Positions 7,132-15,998 are shown, counted from the first letter of the stretch. The stretch: DNA of 64,000 nt from Verrucomicrobiaceae bacterium (GCA_016795375.1 JAEUHJ010000151.1:1-64000), one strand, 5' to 3'. A program made the numbers and translations. Notes: a model not told the origin generated them from the letters alone.

Positions 7132-9600
7132 TCACTGCACGGCGTTTTCAATCTCCTTGCTGTTGCCCTCGAAGGTGTTGCCCTCCAGCTTCGGAGTGGC
7201 GCCAGGATAGACAAAGATGCCGGTCAGGGCGTTGGAGGCGCAGTGATTGCGCAGGATCCTGGGACTGAAACCGGCGCCTTGAATGGTGATGCCGTGCTGC
7301 CCGCCCCCCAGGCATTGATTCCCCTCCACCGTGATGTCCGCCTGACCGGCGGCGCCGATCAGCATGATGCCGCGGTAAGGGTTGCTCCTGACTGTGCAGT
7401 TGCGGATGACGCTGCCGGCGGAGCACTCAAGAAGCTGCACACCGGACTTGGCGTTGCCTTCCACCATGACGTTCTCCAAAACGACGACCGGCGCGTTCTC
7501 AGCCACCAGCCCGCCGCCACCCTGGCCGCTTTCAGTGCCTCTGCTGGCGTTGCCGCTGAAGACGAAACCGTTGCTGCTCAAGCTGCCGCCCTTCCAGCTC
7601 GCCTGGGTGCCGGAATCGAGCACATACAAGCCGTTGAGCACATTCTCACGGGCATTGACCTGCACCGCCTTGAGCGACGCTCCTTTTTCCACAGCCAGAC
7701 CGTTGGCCTGGTTGCGCGTGAAATCGGACTCTGCGGCCTCCGCAGTCGATCTTCCAGTGACAGACATGCCATCCAGGCCGTTGCTGGTCGCCTGGCATTT
7801 TTGCAACCCGGCATACGCACCACGGGCCAGCAGGAAACCGCAGCCCTGGTTCTGTCGCGCGGCACAGTTGGCCAGCGAAACCCGGCTGGAGCCCTCCACC
7901 TTCACTCCATCCCCCAGCCCCTTTTCAAACACACAGTTCTCAAAGGTGACGTTGCTGGACAAAATGCTGACCACGGCAGGCCCTTGAGCGGCCGCGGCCA
8001 GATCATCACCGCTGTGGGCAAAAGTCAGGCCGCTGATTTTGACGGCAGTCTTGACTTTGTCCGCCTCCAAGGCGCTGCCGGACTTGCCTTCAACTGTGAC
8101 CAGCACACGGGAGCCTGGAGGGTCGGCGGCGAGAGACACGCCATCCGCCAGTTTCACGTTTTCCTCATAAGTGCCTGTCTGCACACGCACGGTCTCCCCC
8201 GGCTTGGCCGCTGCCAGAGCCGCTTGGATCGTGGGATATCCTGTGGGGACCACCAGAGGCTGATCCGCCTTGACTGGCGCGCTTTCCGACCTGGCCGGCT
8301 CCTCTGCCTGAGTGATATCACGCTTCTCTGTCCCGTCTGCGCGAGTGCCCGGCGTTCCTCCATTCGTCGTTTCATCGGCTGCCGTCCCGGAATTGCCCGG
8401 GGGCCACAGAAAATAAGCGGTGCCAACCGCAAGCAAGGCCGCGCCGACGGCAATCAACCACACTGGAACTGCCTTTTTGCCCGGCTGCCGGCTGGATTCC
8501 TCAACAGGCACCCCGCTGATGGCAGGAGCACTGGCGGTGCTGCGCTGCTGCGCGGCCAGTGGTGACAGCGTCTCACCCATTCGCACGGTGACCGCCCGCC
8601 CCGCTGACACCGCCGTTTCCGCCACAGCCGGATGCAAGCCCGCTGCTGTTGTAAGATCACTCATCGTCGAGGGTGTCAGCGACGGCACCTGACCGCCCAG
8701 CCCCAATCCCAGCAGAAAACCCACCTCATCCACCGTGGCCGGCCTGAGCTCCGGATGCTTGGCCAGACAGCGGCAAATCACATCCTCCCAGGTGGCGGGA
8801 AACGGCTCTGTGCTGCCGAGATTAAATTCAAAGCGCCGCTCGCTGATCGTGGGCGGGACATCCTCACGAATTTGCCGGACAAAATCACCGGTGTAAAACG
8901 GCGGCTTGCCGGTGAACATCTCATACAGCGTGCTGCCAAGTGAGTAGATGTCATCGGAGGGGCTGGCGGACTTGCCCGCCGCCTGCTGCGGACTCATGTA
9001 AGCCAGCGTCCCCGTCGAATTGCCGGCGATAGTGACCCGCGACATGGAGTCCTGGATGCTGCGGGCGATGCCGAAATCCATGATCTTCAAATCCCCTTGC
9101 GAGTTGATGATGAGATTCGGCGGCTTCAAATCGCGATGGGCGATTTTTGCATGGCGGTGCGCGTAGGAGAGGCCGTCGAGCATCTGCGCCACCCAGCGCG
9201 CGACCTGGCGCGGCTCGAAAACCTTGTTGGGCTGGAGCACGCGCAGCTTCGCCAGCGTGTCTCCGTCCACATATTCCATGCAGATCGCCGCATGATCGTC
9301 ATCAAGGAAAAAATCAAAAATCCTGACGATGTTCGGATGCGCGAGATCCTGCCCGCGGCGTGTTTCGCTCTTGAGCTCCTCGATCGCCGCATCGTCGGAA
9401 CGAAGCGTGTCAGGGGCGAACTTGAGCGCCACCTCCCGCCCCAGCAGCGTGTCTTCGGCCAGCCAGACCACCCCCATGCCGCCGCGTCCCAGCACCCGCT
9501 TCAACGCAAAGCGTTTGAATGCGAGATCCCCCGATTGATGCCCGCGCATGGTGGCTCCGAACTCTATGTCATCGAGATTGGTGGGGACATTGTCACTCAT
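7132..9600 (-). CDS. transmembrane Ser/Thr protein kinase with extracytoplasmic right-handed beta-helix
   Basis: An 822-residue protein. The N-terminal PknB/Hanks-type kinase domain (about residues 28-300) has the glycine loop GRGGMG near 38-43, catalytic lysine in VALK near 60, HRDLKPPN near 155-162 and DFG near 175, so it should be active. A Pro/Ser/Thr-rich linker leads to one transmembrane helix (about 376-400, VWLIAVGAALLAVGTAYFLW). Outside the membrane, from about residue 448, the sequence reads as a pectate-lyase/NosD-type parallel beta-helix of repeated short turns (many N-x-x-G and V-x-x-N motifs). That domain replaces the PASTA repeats of the best-known kinases and may sense a glycan. 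ATG at 9600 was chosen over a TTG two codons upstream. Two FHA proteins nearby are plausible targets. Confidence 0.9.
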   Translation of the reverse strand: MSDNVPTNLDDIEFGATMRGHQSGDLAFKRFALKRVLGRGGMGVVWLAEDTLLGREVALKFAPDTLRSDDAAIEELKSETRRGQDLAHPNIVRIFDFFLDDDHAAICMEYVDGDTLAKLRVLQPNKVFEPRQVARWVAQMLDGLSYAHRHAKIAHRDLKPPNLIINSQGDLKIMDFGIARSIQDSMSRVTIAGNSTGTLAYMSPQQAAGKSASPSDDIYSLGSTLYEMFTGKPPFYTGDFVRQIREDVPPTISERRFEFNLGSTEPFPATWEDVICRCLAKHPELRPATVDEVGFLLGLGLGGQVPSLTPSTMSDLTTAAGLHPAVAETAVSAGRAVTVRMGETLSPLAAQQRSTASAPAISGVPVEESSRQPGKKAVPVWLIAVGAALLAVGTAYFLWPPGNSGTAADETTNGGTPGTRADGTEKRDITQAEEPARSESAPVKADQPLVVPTGYPTIQAALAAAKPGETVRVQTGTYEENVKLADGVSLAADPPGSRVLVTVEGKSGSALEADKVKTAVKISGLTFAHSGDDLAAAAQGPAVVSILSSNVTFENCVFEKGLGDGVKVEGSSRVSLANCAARQNQGCGFLLARGAYAGLQKCQATSNGLDGMSVTGRSTAEAAESDFTRNQANGLAVEKGASLKAVQVNARENVLNGLYVLDSGTQASWKGGSLSSNGFVFSGNASRGTESGQGGGGLVAENAPVVVLENVMVEGNAKSGVQLLECSAGSVIRNCTVRSNPYRGIMLIGAAGQADITVEGNQCLGGGQHGITIQGAGFSPRILRNHCASNALTGIFVYPGATPKLEGNTFEGNSKEIENAVQ

Positions 9601-9657
9601 GAGCAAGAAGCCGGGATGTCATGGGGTTGAGAAAAAATCATCTCACAAGACTTCGGT

Positions 9658-9676
9658 TTGAACTGTACGCGTTCAA
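9658..9676. promoter_or_regulatory. inverted repeat TTGAAC-N7-GTTCAA upstream of the kinase gene
   Basis: A perfect six-base inverted repeat with a seven-base spacer, 58 bases before the kinase ATG. The GAAC/GTTC half sites resemble operator half sites of winged-helix or helix-turn-helix repressors, including some LexA boxes, but this spacing is not one I can assign. It is a candidate operator only. Confidence 0.3.
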
Positions 9677-9704
9677 GTCGCAAGTTTTGGTTCGGGGCGG
9701 ACAT

Positions 9705-9731
9705 GAAACAGGCCGCCCTGCGGGCGGCCTG
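9705..9731 (-). terminator. intrinsic terminator after the small lipoprotein gene
   Basis: A ten-base-pair GC-rich stem, CAGGCCGCCC/GGGCGGCCTG, with a three-base loop (9709-9731). On the minus strand it is followed by a short T-run (TTTC). It lies 45 bases after the stop of the minus-strand lipoprotein gene and before the kinase gene. The T-run is short, so termination may be partial. Confidence 0.55.
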
Positions 9732-9775
9732 CGTGGGGTTCACCCAGCTCCGTCGAAACAGGGCATGCACCCTGA

Positions 9776-9961
9776 TCAATGGCTGTAGGTGGAAGGCTTG
9801 GTGATCGCCTTGAAATCGTCCGGGGAGGAGCTGTGCGTCGTCGTCACTCTGCGCACGGGTGTCGATGGCTTGGGCGCCGGTTTCGGCGGCACGACATAGG
9901 TGTGATAAGTGCAGTTCGAGAGCAACAGCGCGGCGGCAAGGATGGTGATGTTGTTTTTCAT
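9776..9961 (-). CDS. small lipoprotein, unknown function
   Basis: A 61-residue predicted lipoprotein with a short signal peptide and lipobox LSNC (Cys about residue 17), then a Pro/Lys-rich stretch (VVPPKPAPKPSTP) of the kind that spans the envelope or peptidoglycan, and a Ser/Thr-rich tail. No conserved domain is recognised. It lies 59 bases downstream of a gene for a secreted protein on the same strand and is followed by a strong hairpin. The Thr-rich tail is noted only because kinase and FHA proteins are neighbours. Confidence 0.55.
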   Translation of the reverse strand: MKNNITILAAALLLSNCTYHTYVVPPKPAPKPSTPVRRVTTTHSSSPDDFKAITKPSTYSH

Positions 9962-10020
9962 GGGATGAATATGGTGAAAAATGTGGCGCGAAACCTGATG
10001 AATGCCTGATGCTGCGGCTG

Positions 10021-10551
10021 CTAATCCTTTTTGGGCTGTGCCTGCGGCAGTTGGGTGGTGGCAGGGCCGTCGGTGGGGGCTCCTCCGCCGGAACCGTCCA
10101 GGATCACTCCCTCCTTGGCCACACCACGACGCCCCACAAGCACGGTGTAGGAAGCCAGGCCGTTGGCCCTGGCCATGTGCAGATAAACCACCGCTGTTCC
10201 GTTGTAGGACGAGCGGAACTGCACGCCTGCGAGCTTTGAAGAACGGCGGTCATCCAGGATCAACTGGCCGACTTCGTCATAAACGTAGATGTCAACGTCG
10301 CGCGTCAGATCATCTGTGCCGACGAGGAACACATAATCCAGGCCGCGAACCACCGGAATGAGGAAGCGGACGGCCCCTCCCGTTGTCAGCATGCCGGAAT
10401 GGTCCGTGGGAGCCATCTGGAAGCCTTTGTGGATGTATGAATCCGCCATCCGGTAGGCCACATCTTCAGCCTGCGCAGGATCAGCCTGCGACGTACGAAT
10501 TGACAGTGTCAGAATGCCGAAAACAACAAGTGAGAGATAGGAAAGCTTCAT
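10021..10551 (-). CDS. secreted protein, unknown function (possible PPC-like beta-sandwich)
   Basis: A 176-residue protein with an N-terminal signal peptide (about residues 1-23). The core is beta-rich: GLDYVFLVGTDDLTRDVDIY, then a DEVGQLI segment and a VVYLHMARA strand. The order of an Asp-rich turn followed by a strand and a late YTVLVGRR resembles bacterial pre-peptidase C-terminal (PPC)-type beta-sandwiches, but the match is by eye only. The C-terminus is a low-complexity Gly/Pro/Gln tail. It is likely periplasmic. It precedes a small lipoprotein gene on the same strand, possibly co-transcribed. Confidence 0.6.
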   Translation of the reverse strand: MKLSYLSLVVFGILTLSIRTSQADPAQAEDVAYRMADSYIHKGFQMAPTDHSGMLTTGGAVRFLIPVVRGLDYVFLVGTDDLTRDVDIYVYDEVGQLILDDRRSSKLAGVQFRSSYNGTAVVYLHMARANGLASYTVLVGRRGVAKEGVILDGSGGGAPTDGPATTQLPQAQPKKD

Positions 10552-10609
10552 AGCAACCCGAGATTACGCAATCGGGCGTGACAATTGCAAGAAAAAAAAT
10601 CCGCGTGGA

Positions 10610-11419
10610 TCACAAAACAAATTCTTCGGCAAGTTTTTGAGCGAGCTGGTTGGCTTTTTGCACTTTTTCCTTCTCAATGGTGCCGTCGAGCGGGATGTTC
10701 ACGATGTCGTACAACTCGGCCAGTGCCGCCGTGAGTTTGACCACGCGCGGATTGGCCTTGGTCGCCTCCGGCAGCGCCTGCATCTCCGTCATCATGGCTT
10801 TGACGAGCAACGGCTCGCGCAGGATGTTGGAAAGCGCGGGCGTGTAATGGCCGCTGATCACATGCATCGCATAATGCACGCCCTGGAGCCAGCCGGCGGC
10901 GATGATCAGCGTGCGGCGCTTCTCATTTCCGCGTTCGTTGAGCGAATGCATGATGTCCACCTGCAGGCAGCCCATTTCCCAGAACACCAGGGTCCACTGC
11001 CCCTTGTTGGCCAGCGCACGGGTTTTTTTGGCGCGCTCGAGCTGCGTGTCGCTCACCTTGAGTTTTTTGGCCAGCGCCTCGATGTCATTGGCGCAATCGT
11101 TGAGCGCGTTCGCGTCCCGTGCTTTCACCGCCACGATGCCGTCGGCGATCCGGACTCCCAGCGCGAGGCAGACATTGGTCTCCTCTTTCAAGGCGCCCAG
11201 ATCGGCATTGCGGGCGATTTCTTGAAAAACCCCCGCCCAGGCAACCGGCTTGCCGCCAAGCGCGGCATCCAGCCCCAGCAGCTTGTCCATCGGACTGGGC
11301 AGCCCCAGCTCGGAATTCTTTGCCTGGGACATGTCAAAGGGAGCTTTCTGCTCCTGCGCAGACAAAGATGACATCACAAGGGTGAGGGCGAGGCCGGGGA
11401 ACAGGCGGAATCTTTTCAT
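10610..11419 (-). CDS. secreted protein, unknown function
   Basis: A 269-residue protein starting at the ATG that begins a signal peptide (MKRFRLFPGLALTLVMSSLSAQ). The open frame extends far upstream, but that extension is antisense to the lipoprotein gene at 11526 and is not used. The mature part is mostly helical, with ALGVRIADGIVAVKARD, a DTQLERAKKTRALANKGQW segment and an LNERGNEKRRTLIIAAGWLQG segment. No catalytic motif is evident. The gene is divergent from two lipoprotein genes across a 106-base gap. A periplasmic location is expected, and no function can be assigned. Confidence 0.65.
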   Translation of the reverse strand: MKRFRLFPGLALTLVMSSLSAQEQKAPFDMSQAKNSELGLPSPMDKLLGLDAALGGKPVAWAGVFQEIARNADLGALKEETNVCLALGVRIADGIVAVKARDANALNDCANDIEALAKKLKVSDTQLERAKKTRALANKGQWTLVFWEMGCLQVDIMHSLNERGNEKRRTLIIAAGWLQGVHYAMHVISGHYTPALSNILREPLLVKAMMTEMQALPEATKANPRVVKLTAALAELYDIVNIPLDGTIEKEKVQKANQLAQKLAEEFVL

Positions 11420-11525
11420 GACAAAGCGGGGTTCTGTTTTAGTTTCAGGCCAGACGTGCTGGCGTTGCGACTTCACGCCCGAAGTTAACGCCTTCACGCC
11501 GATAACGGTCAAGCCTGTTTCTTCC

Positions 11526-12503
11526 ATGAACGCAAAAACCTTCTCATTCCATGGTTTTCCCCAGCATGGCGTGCTCGCCTGCATCATCTGTGTCACCGCG
11601 TTGTCAGCATGTTCGGAAAACGAAGGCCATATCATGGAGCTGCGAATGCTCCGTGACAAACTGGCAGCGGCTGAAAAAAAGGCGGCTGAGGCAGTCGAGG
11701 CCGCGCAACAAACCCCGGCTCCTGTCGCTGACCCAAAAGCCGGCGCTGAAGCGACCGCCAGATTGGAGGCTGCGTCCGCAAAGATAGCATCCCTGGAAAA
11801 AGAGCTGCAAAGCGCGCGGAGCGCGGCACAGGCCTCCGCCGCGACCAGCACGTCAAAGGGAAGCGAGGAAAGTTTCCGCGGCTTCGTCAAATCCATGGAG
11901 CAAAGCCTCCTCACCAAAGTGAATGAGTTGCAGCAGTCCGTGGAGCAGGCGCTCCCGTCCGCCAACATCCAGGAAACCACGGTGAAACGGCTCCGTCTCC
12001 CGGAGGAAATTGCCACCGCCTTCCAATCTGCCGTCGTGTTCAACATCACGGACGCAAAGGGTCAGGCCCGGCGCCTGGAGTTTCCAGTCCAGGCCGGACT
12101 GGACGGCCAGTGGCGTCTGCCCGGCGCGGCGGATGTGCAAAAACACATTGCCACCGCAGCCACGCAACCACTGACCGCTTCGCAGGTGGCCGCCGCCCCT
12201 GCTCCGGTTGTCCCAGCCGCCGCTCACACGCCTGGCGACGTCCACGCACCCTCGGCGCTGCCACAACCGGCCATCGCAAACATCTCCACGCCAGGTGGAG
12301 GTACCGCCCCCACCGTCGTTATTCAGTGGGATACCGCCCCGGGGAGGGCGGCCGCGCCGCCTGCGGCGGCGGCACCTCAGCCCGTCGCCACAGCCGCCAC
12401 GACCCCTGCGGCGGCCAAGCCCGCCCCTGCGGCAGCACCGAGACCAAGCGTGCCAAAGGCCATCATGCCGGTGCAGCAAGATGTGCAGATACGCTTTGAG
12501 TAA
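11526..12503 (+). CDS. coiled-coil lipoprotein, paralogue A of a tandem pair
   Basis: A 325-residue predicted lipoprotein. ATG at 11526 gives a signal peptide with lipobox LSAC (Cys about residue 29). Next comes a heptad-like helical region (LRDKLAAAEKKAAEAVEAA and IASLEKELQSARSAA), then a globular segment at about residues 120-225 (VKRLRLPEEIATAF, VVFNITDAKGQARRLEFPVQ, GQWRLPG), a long Ala/Pro linker and a conserved tail, MPVQQDVQIRFE. The next gene encodes the same arrangement with clearly related sequence, so this is a local duplication. It is probably anchored in a membrane and spans the periplasm. Function is unknown, and it is not a family I recognise. Confidence 0.72.
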   Translation: MNAKTFSFHGFPQHGVLACIICVTALSACSENEGHIMELRMLRDKLAAAEKKAAEAVEAAQQTPAPVADPKAGAEATARLEAASAKIASLEKELQSARSAAQASAATSTSKGSEESFRGFVKSMEQSLLTKVNELQQSVEQALPSANIQETTVKRLRLPEEIATAFQSAVVFNITDAKGQARRLEFPVQAGLDGQWRLPGAADVQKHIATAATQPLTASQVAAAPAPVVPAAAHTPGDVHAPSALPQPAIANISTPGGGTAPTVVIQWDTAPGRAAAPPAAAAPQPVATAATTPAAAKPAPAAAPRPSVPKAIMPVQQDVQIRFE

Positions 12504-12532
12504 ACACGGCAAAAACCGCCACGGCTCCTCAT

Positions 12533-13498
12533 ATGAAACTCGCAAAACCATCCGCACCCACCCGCATTCTCACGGGGTTCCTTGCTGTGATGTTCCTGTC
12601 TGGCTGCCTGGAGAACGAAGACCAGGTGCAGGAACTGCGGCAGTTGCGCGAAAAACTGACGGTGGCGGAGAAAAAACTCGCGGAACGGACGCAGCAGCCC
12701 GCGCAAACCACAATCACCTCGCAGCACATTGCCGAAACTGCTCAAAAGCTGCGCAAGGCGGAGCAGCAAATTGCAGAGCTGGAGAAGAAACTGCAGGAAC
12801 AAGCGTCCCGCCCCGCCACCCCGTCCGATCAATCCATCACTCCCGCCGCGACAGCCCGCACCGCCGACAGCCTCGGCCTGCTCGTTGAGGCCATGGAAAA
12901 CGATCTGCTCAACAAGGTGGGCGAGCTGCGCGCCTCTTTGGGGAAAACCATTCCCGAAGCGAACCTGAAAGGCGCCACGACGATCAAACGGCTGCGCCCC
13001 CTGGACAAAATCGCGCCAATGTATGATTCGGCGATCACATTCAAGGTGGCGGACAAACACGGCAACACATGCAAGCTCGTGTTCCCAGTGCAGCCTGGCA
13101 CTGACGGCCGCTGGCACCTGCCCTCGCTCGCGATCATCCAGGAACAGATCAAGGCGTTCATCAACCGCGACTGGCCGCAGTCGGGCCTTCCTTCGCACGC
13201 AGGCTCGCATCTCACATCCCCCCTGCCCGTACCACCCGGCTATGTGGACAAAACCCAGAAAAAACCGGCCGACCAGGACACTTTCGTCATTCGTTGGGAC
13301 ACTTCGCCGGTCATGGAAGACAAACCCCAAAGCGCTCCCGTGGCTAATTCCCCGGTTCCGCCTGCAGCATCACCGTCTCCGATTGCTACACCGTCACCAT
13401 CTGCCAAAGAGGCCCAATCCGCTCCGCCCCCACAGCCTCGCCGCACACCCGCGCTCATCATGCCCGTGATGAAAGATGTGCAGGTGCAGTTCGAATAA
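12533..13498 (+). CDS. coiled-coil lipoprotein, paralogue B of a tandem pair
   Basis: A 321-residue predicted lipoprotein with lipobox LSGC (Cys about residue 25), directly downstream of its paralogue with 29 bases between them. The same order is seen: coiled coil (LRQLREKLTVAEKKLAE, AEQQIAELEKKLQEQ), globular segment (TIKRLRPLDKIAPMYDSAIT, VFPVQPGTDGRWHLPS), a motif TFVIRWDTSP matching TVVIQWDTAP in the paralogue, a Pro/Ala-rich linker and the tail MPVMKDVQVQFE. The globular segments differ enough that the duplication is not recent. The downstream FHA-like protein gene begins 25 bases later, so the three are probably one operon. A structural or sensory role in the envelope is inference. Confidence 0.72.
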   Translation: MKLAKPSAPTRILTGFLAVMFLSGCLENEDQVQELRQLREKLTVAEKKLAERTQQPAQTTITSQHIAETAQKLRKAEQQIAELEKKLQEQASRPATPSDQSITPAATARTADSLGLLVEAMENDLLNKVGELRASLGKTIPEANLKGATTIKRLRPLDKIAPMYDSAITFKVADKHGNTCKLVFPVQPGTDGRWHLPSLAIIQEQIKAFINRDWPQSGLPSHAGSHLTSPLPVPPGYVDKTQKKPADQDTFVIRWDTSPVMEDKPQSAPVANSPVPPAASPSPIATPSPSAKEAQSAPPPQPRRTPALIMPVMKDVQVQFE

Positions 13499-13523
13499 AT
13501 CCGGCAGCGTGAAGCCACCCCAG

Positions 13524-15998
13524 ATGTCCAGTCTTTCCCGCCTCGATCAGGAGCTGCTTGAAAAATTCAACTTCGGAGAGCGGCTGCACGCCCCCTCCCC
13601 CCTGCATCGCCGCGCCTGCGGCACACGGCTTGGGCAGCCGTCGCCCTCTCCGCTGGTTGTCAGTTGGGCGCATCATGCCACGCCGCTGTCGCGTGAGTCT
13701 GTCGAACGCCAGCGTTCGGTCGCCGGGCGGATGCAAAACTCCTCCTCGCCCCTGCTCGCCACGGTTTCCGAGCATCAGTTTGAGCCGGAATATCACTGGA
13801 TGTCAGCGTTTTTGCCGCCGGGAAGAGACCTGCGGGACATCCTGCGTGTGCAACAGCGCCTGACCGTGGAGCAGGTGGAATGGCTGGTCGCCATGCTAGG
13901 CGAAGCGCTGCGTGCCGCAGTGGACCAAGGCTGGCCTCGCCTGACCCTGGACGCCACCCAGGTGATGACGGATTTCGACTCCCGCGTCATGACCGTGCTC
14001 ATTCCTGACATGCCCTTGTTGGGCATGTCGTCCGGAGTGCAGTCTGACGCCATGCAGACCATCGCCTTCAATCCCGCCGCCTTTGCCACCAGCGATGGCG
14101 ATCCGTTTCCGGACAACACCCGGGATTATGTGACCCCCCTGGCCACGCTTTGCACCCAGTTGCTCGGAGCTGCTGCCAGCGGTGGAGGTCAGAATGAACG
14201 CTTCAGGGCCATCCCCTCGCTCACCATTTATCAGAACACCCTCCTGCGCAGCGCTCTCGCCGGCACGCAGCGGCACAGCTTTGAGACCCTGGATGAGTTT
14301 GTCTCCCATTTCCTGGGTGGCGGTGAAAGCGGGCATGCCACTGGTGCGCACACCGCCCACGTCACCACAAACACACCGGTCACCGGCTACCGGACAAGCC
14401 ATGTCCCCGCAGCTCCTGCGACAAGCACCGCTGCCTCCACCACCATCACCAGGCGTCACCCGGCGCCTGTGGACGCCACGCTGCTGCTCGCCGCTCCCGA
14501 AGGCTACACGATCCGCCGCGAGCTGCGCGTGCGCGAAGGCTGGCGCATGACCGAGGCCGTTCATGCGACCCTGGGCGATGTCGTGCTGACCGCCGTGGAT
14601 GTTTCAGCCGAGGTTGGCGAAGCGTTGCGCCGTCTTTCCGGCCAGATGCAGGTGCTGCAAAAGTCCACGCGGCCTGAATTGCTGCGCCCGGTCGATGTGC
14701 GCAACGATCCGCGCATCCTGCATGTCGCGCGCCCGCTTCCTTCCGGACGCACCCTGCTCGACGCCTTGCGTGAGCGCCGCGCCTTCCCCCGCCCTGCGGT
14801 GGCCCGCCTGCTGGCGATCATCCATGCTTCATACGAGGCTCTCTGGTCGCTGCTGGAGCGCCGTTACATGGCGACCTCGCTCGATCAATTCTGGCTTCCT
14901 TCAACCAGCGGAGAAGCTGATGAAAACGGACTCCTGCTGGACGCTCCGCAGCTCGTCATCGAATCAGTCATTTCCGGCGCGCAGTCAACGCCGCGTGTGG
15001 TGGGCCACTTCGCACGGCTGGCCATGCTGCTGCTGGGGCAGGATGTCGGCGGCTTGTCCGGGGAGGGCCAGGCGCGCTTCACTCCCGTGCCGGAATTAAG
15101 CGCCGAGATCAACGGCATGCTGCGCCTCGCCCTCTCACATGAACAATCGGGCGACCTGACACTCCCGCGTTTTCTCGCGCAACTGACCGCCGCCCTGGCC
15201 GGGCACACCGCTGTGGCCGAGGCCAGCCGTCAGGTGCTGCAGGTGCCGGAAGATCTCCGCGGCATGGAGGTCAAGCCCGCGCAAAGGCTGCGCTTGAAAC
15301 CACTCGCAAACTCCCAGCCCTTCATCGCGCTCATCGCTGATGAATCGCTCTGGCTTGGCCGTGCCAGCACGCACAGCGATTATGTCGCGCAGTTCCGGCC
15401 GCACAGCCCCGTCAATGACAGCCGCACGCGTCTGATCAGCCGTGCCCAGACCAGGGTGTTCATGCAGAACGGCCAGGTTTTTCTCGCCGACACCGGCACC
15501 ACCAATCCTTCCTTCACCGCCGGACACCGCCTCGGCAGTCCTGAAATCGCCGAGTTGCCCATGACCCTCGTTCTTGCGGGGGAATATCCGCTGGAAATGC
15601 GCTCCATGAAATCTGCCTATCCCGCGCCCGGTCCCGTCGTCACCGGGTGGCCCGCGTCAAAACACCGCTCCCTGCGCCGCGGAGCCTGCGCCTTCTTCTC
15701 CCTCGACCGCGGCACGCTTCCGTTTGAGGCCGCCTGGCTGTTCACCGATGCCAGCCTTGGCATCGACTCGAACGGCCGCCTCGCATTTCTCGTTCAGAAC
15801 ACACAGGACAGCATTGTGCGTTTTCACCACCATGCCGGCATGTTCTGGGTGGAGGCCCCGATCCCTTCCACGGTCGAATTAAACGGCCGCCATCTCCATT
15901 TCCGCGAAGTCGCCCCTCTCAATCCGGGTGATGAACTGCGCCTCCAGGGCCTGGCATTCCGCGTGGAAGCCTACACTCTGGAGAGCAAAGCGGAGTGA
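13524..15998 (+). CDS. multidomain protein with kinase-like remnants and two C-terminal FHA-like domains
   Basis: An 824-residue cytoplasmic-looking protein without a signal peptide. ATG at 13524 is preferred, since earlier in-frame starts lie inside the upstream gene. Two regions resemble degenerate protein-kinase lobes. The first (DLRDILRVQQRLTVEQVEWL, followed by a GEALRAAVDQGW helix) and the second (TLLDALRERRAFPRPAVARL and a following helix) have the spacing of the kinase hinge and helix E. Both lack HRD and DFG. The C-terminal 230 residues hold two FHA-like domains. The first has LWLGRAS, ISRAQTRVF and DTGTTNPS, and the second has VELNGRHLH and LNPGDELRLQGLAFRVE. A scaffold reading phosphothreonine marks is a reasonable inference. 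The kinase assignment is by eye and uncertain. Confidence 0.65.
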   Translation: MSSLSRLDQELLEKFNFGERLHAPSPLHRRACGTRLGQPSPSPLVVSWAHHATPLSRESVERQRSVAGRMQNSSSPLLATVSEHQFEPEYHWMSAFLPPGRDLRDILRVQQRLTVEQVEWLVAMLGEALRAAVDQGWPRLTLDATQVMTDFDSRVMTVLIPDMPLLGMSSGVQSDAMQTIAFNPAAFATSDGDPFPDNTRDYVTPLATLCTQLLGAAASGGGQNERFRAIPSLTIYQNTLLRSALAGTQRHSFETLDEFVSHFLGGGESGHATGAHTAHVTTNTPVTGYRTSHVPAAPATSTAASTTITRRHPAPVDATLLLAAPEGYTIRRELRVREGWRMTEAVHATLGDVVLTAVDVSAEVGEALRRLSGQMQVLQKSTRPELLRPVDVRNDPRILHVARPLPSGRTLLDALRERRAFPRPAVARLLAIIHASYEALWSLLERRYMATSLDQFWLPSTSGEADENGLLLDAPQLVIESVISGAQSTPRVVGHFARLAMLLLGQDVGGLSGEGQARFTPVPELSAEINGMLRLALSHEQSGDLTLPRFLAQLTAALAGHTAVAEASRQVLQVPEDLRGMEVKPAQRLRLKPLANSQPFIALIADESLWLGRASTHSDYVAQFRPHSPVNDSRTRLISRAQTRVFMQNGQVFLADTGTTNPSFTAGHRLGSPEIAELPMTLVLAGEYPLEMRSMKSAYPAPGPVVTGWPASKHRSLRRGACAFFSLDRGTLPFEAAWLFTDASLGIDSNGRLAFLVQNTQDSIVRFHHHAGMFWVEAPIPSTVELNGRHLHFREVAPLNPGDELRLQGLAFRVEAYTLESKAE

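Noticed and set aside
10557-10576. Near-palindrome with CCCGA/TCGGG arms just upstream of the secreted-protein gene
   Set aside because: The centre is imperfect and there is no T-run, so neither a terminator nor an operator can be supported.
10610-12049. Upstream extension (11420-12049) of the minus-strand secreted-protein gene
   Set aside because: The extension is antisense to the lipoprotein gene, and the signal peptide starts at the ATG at 11419.
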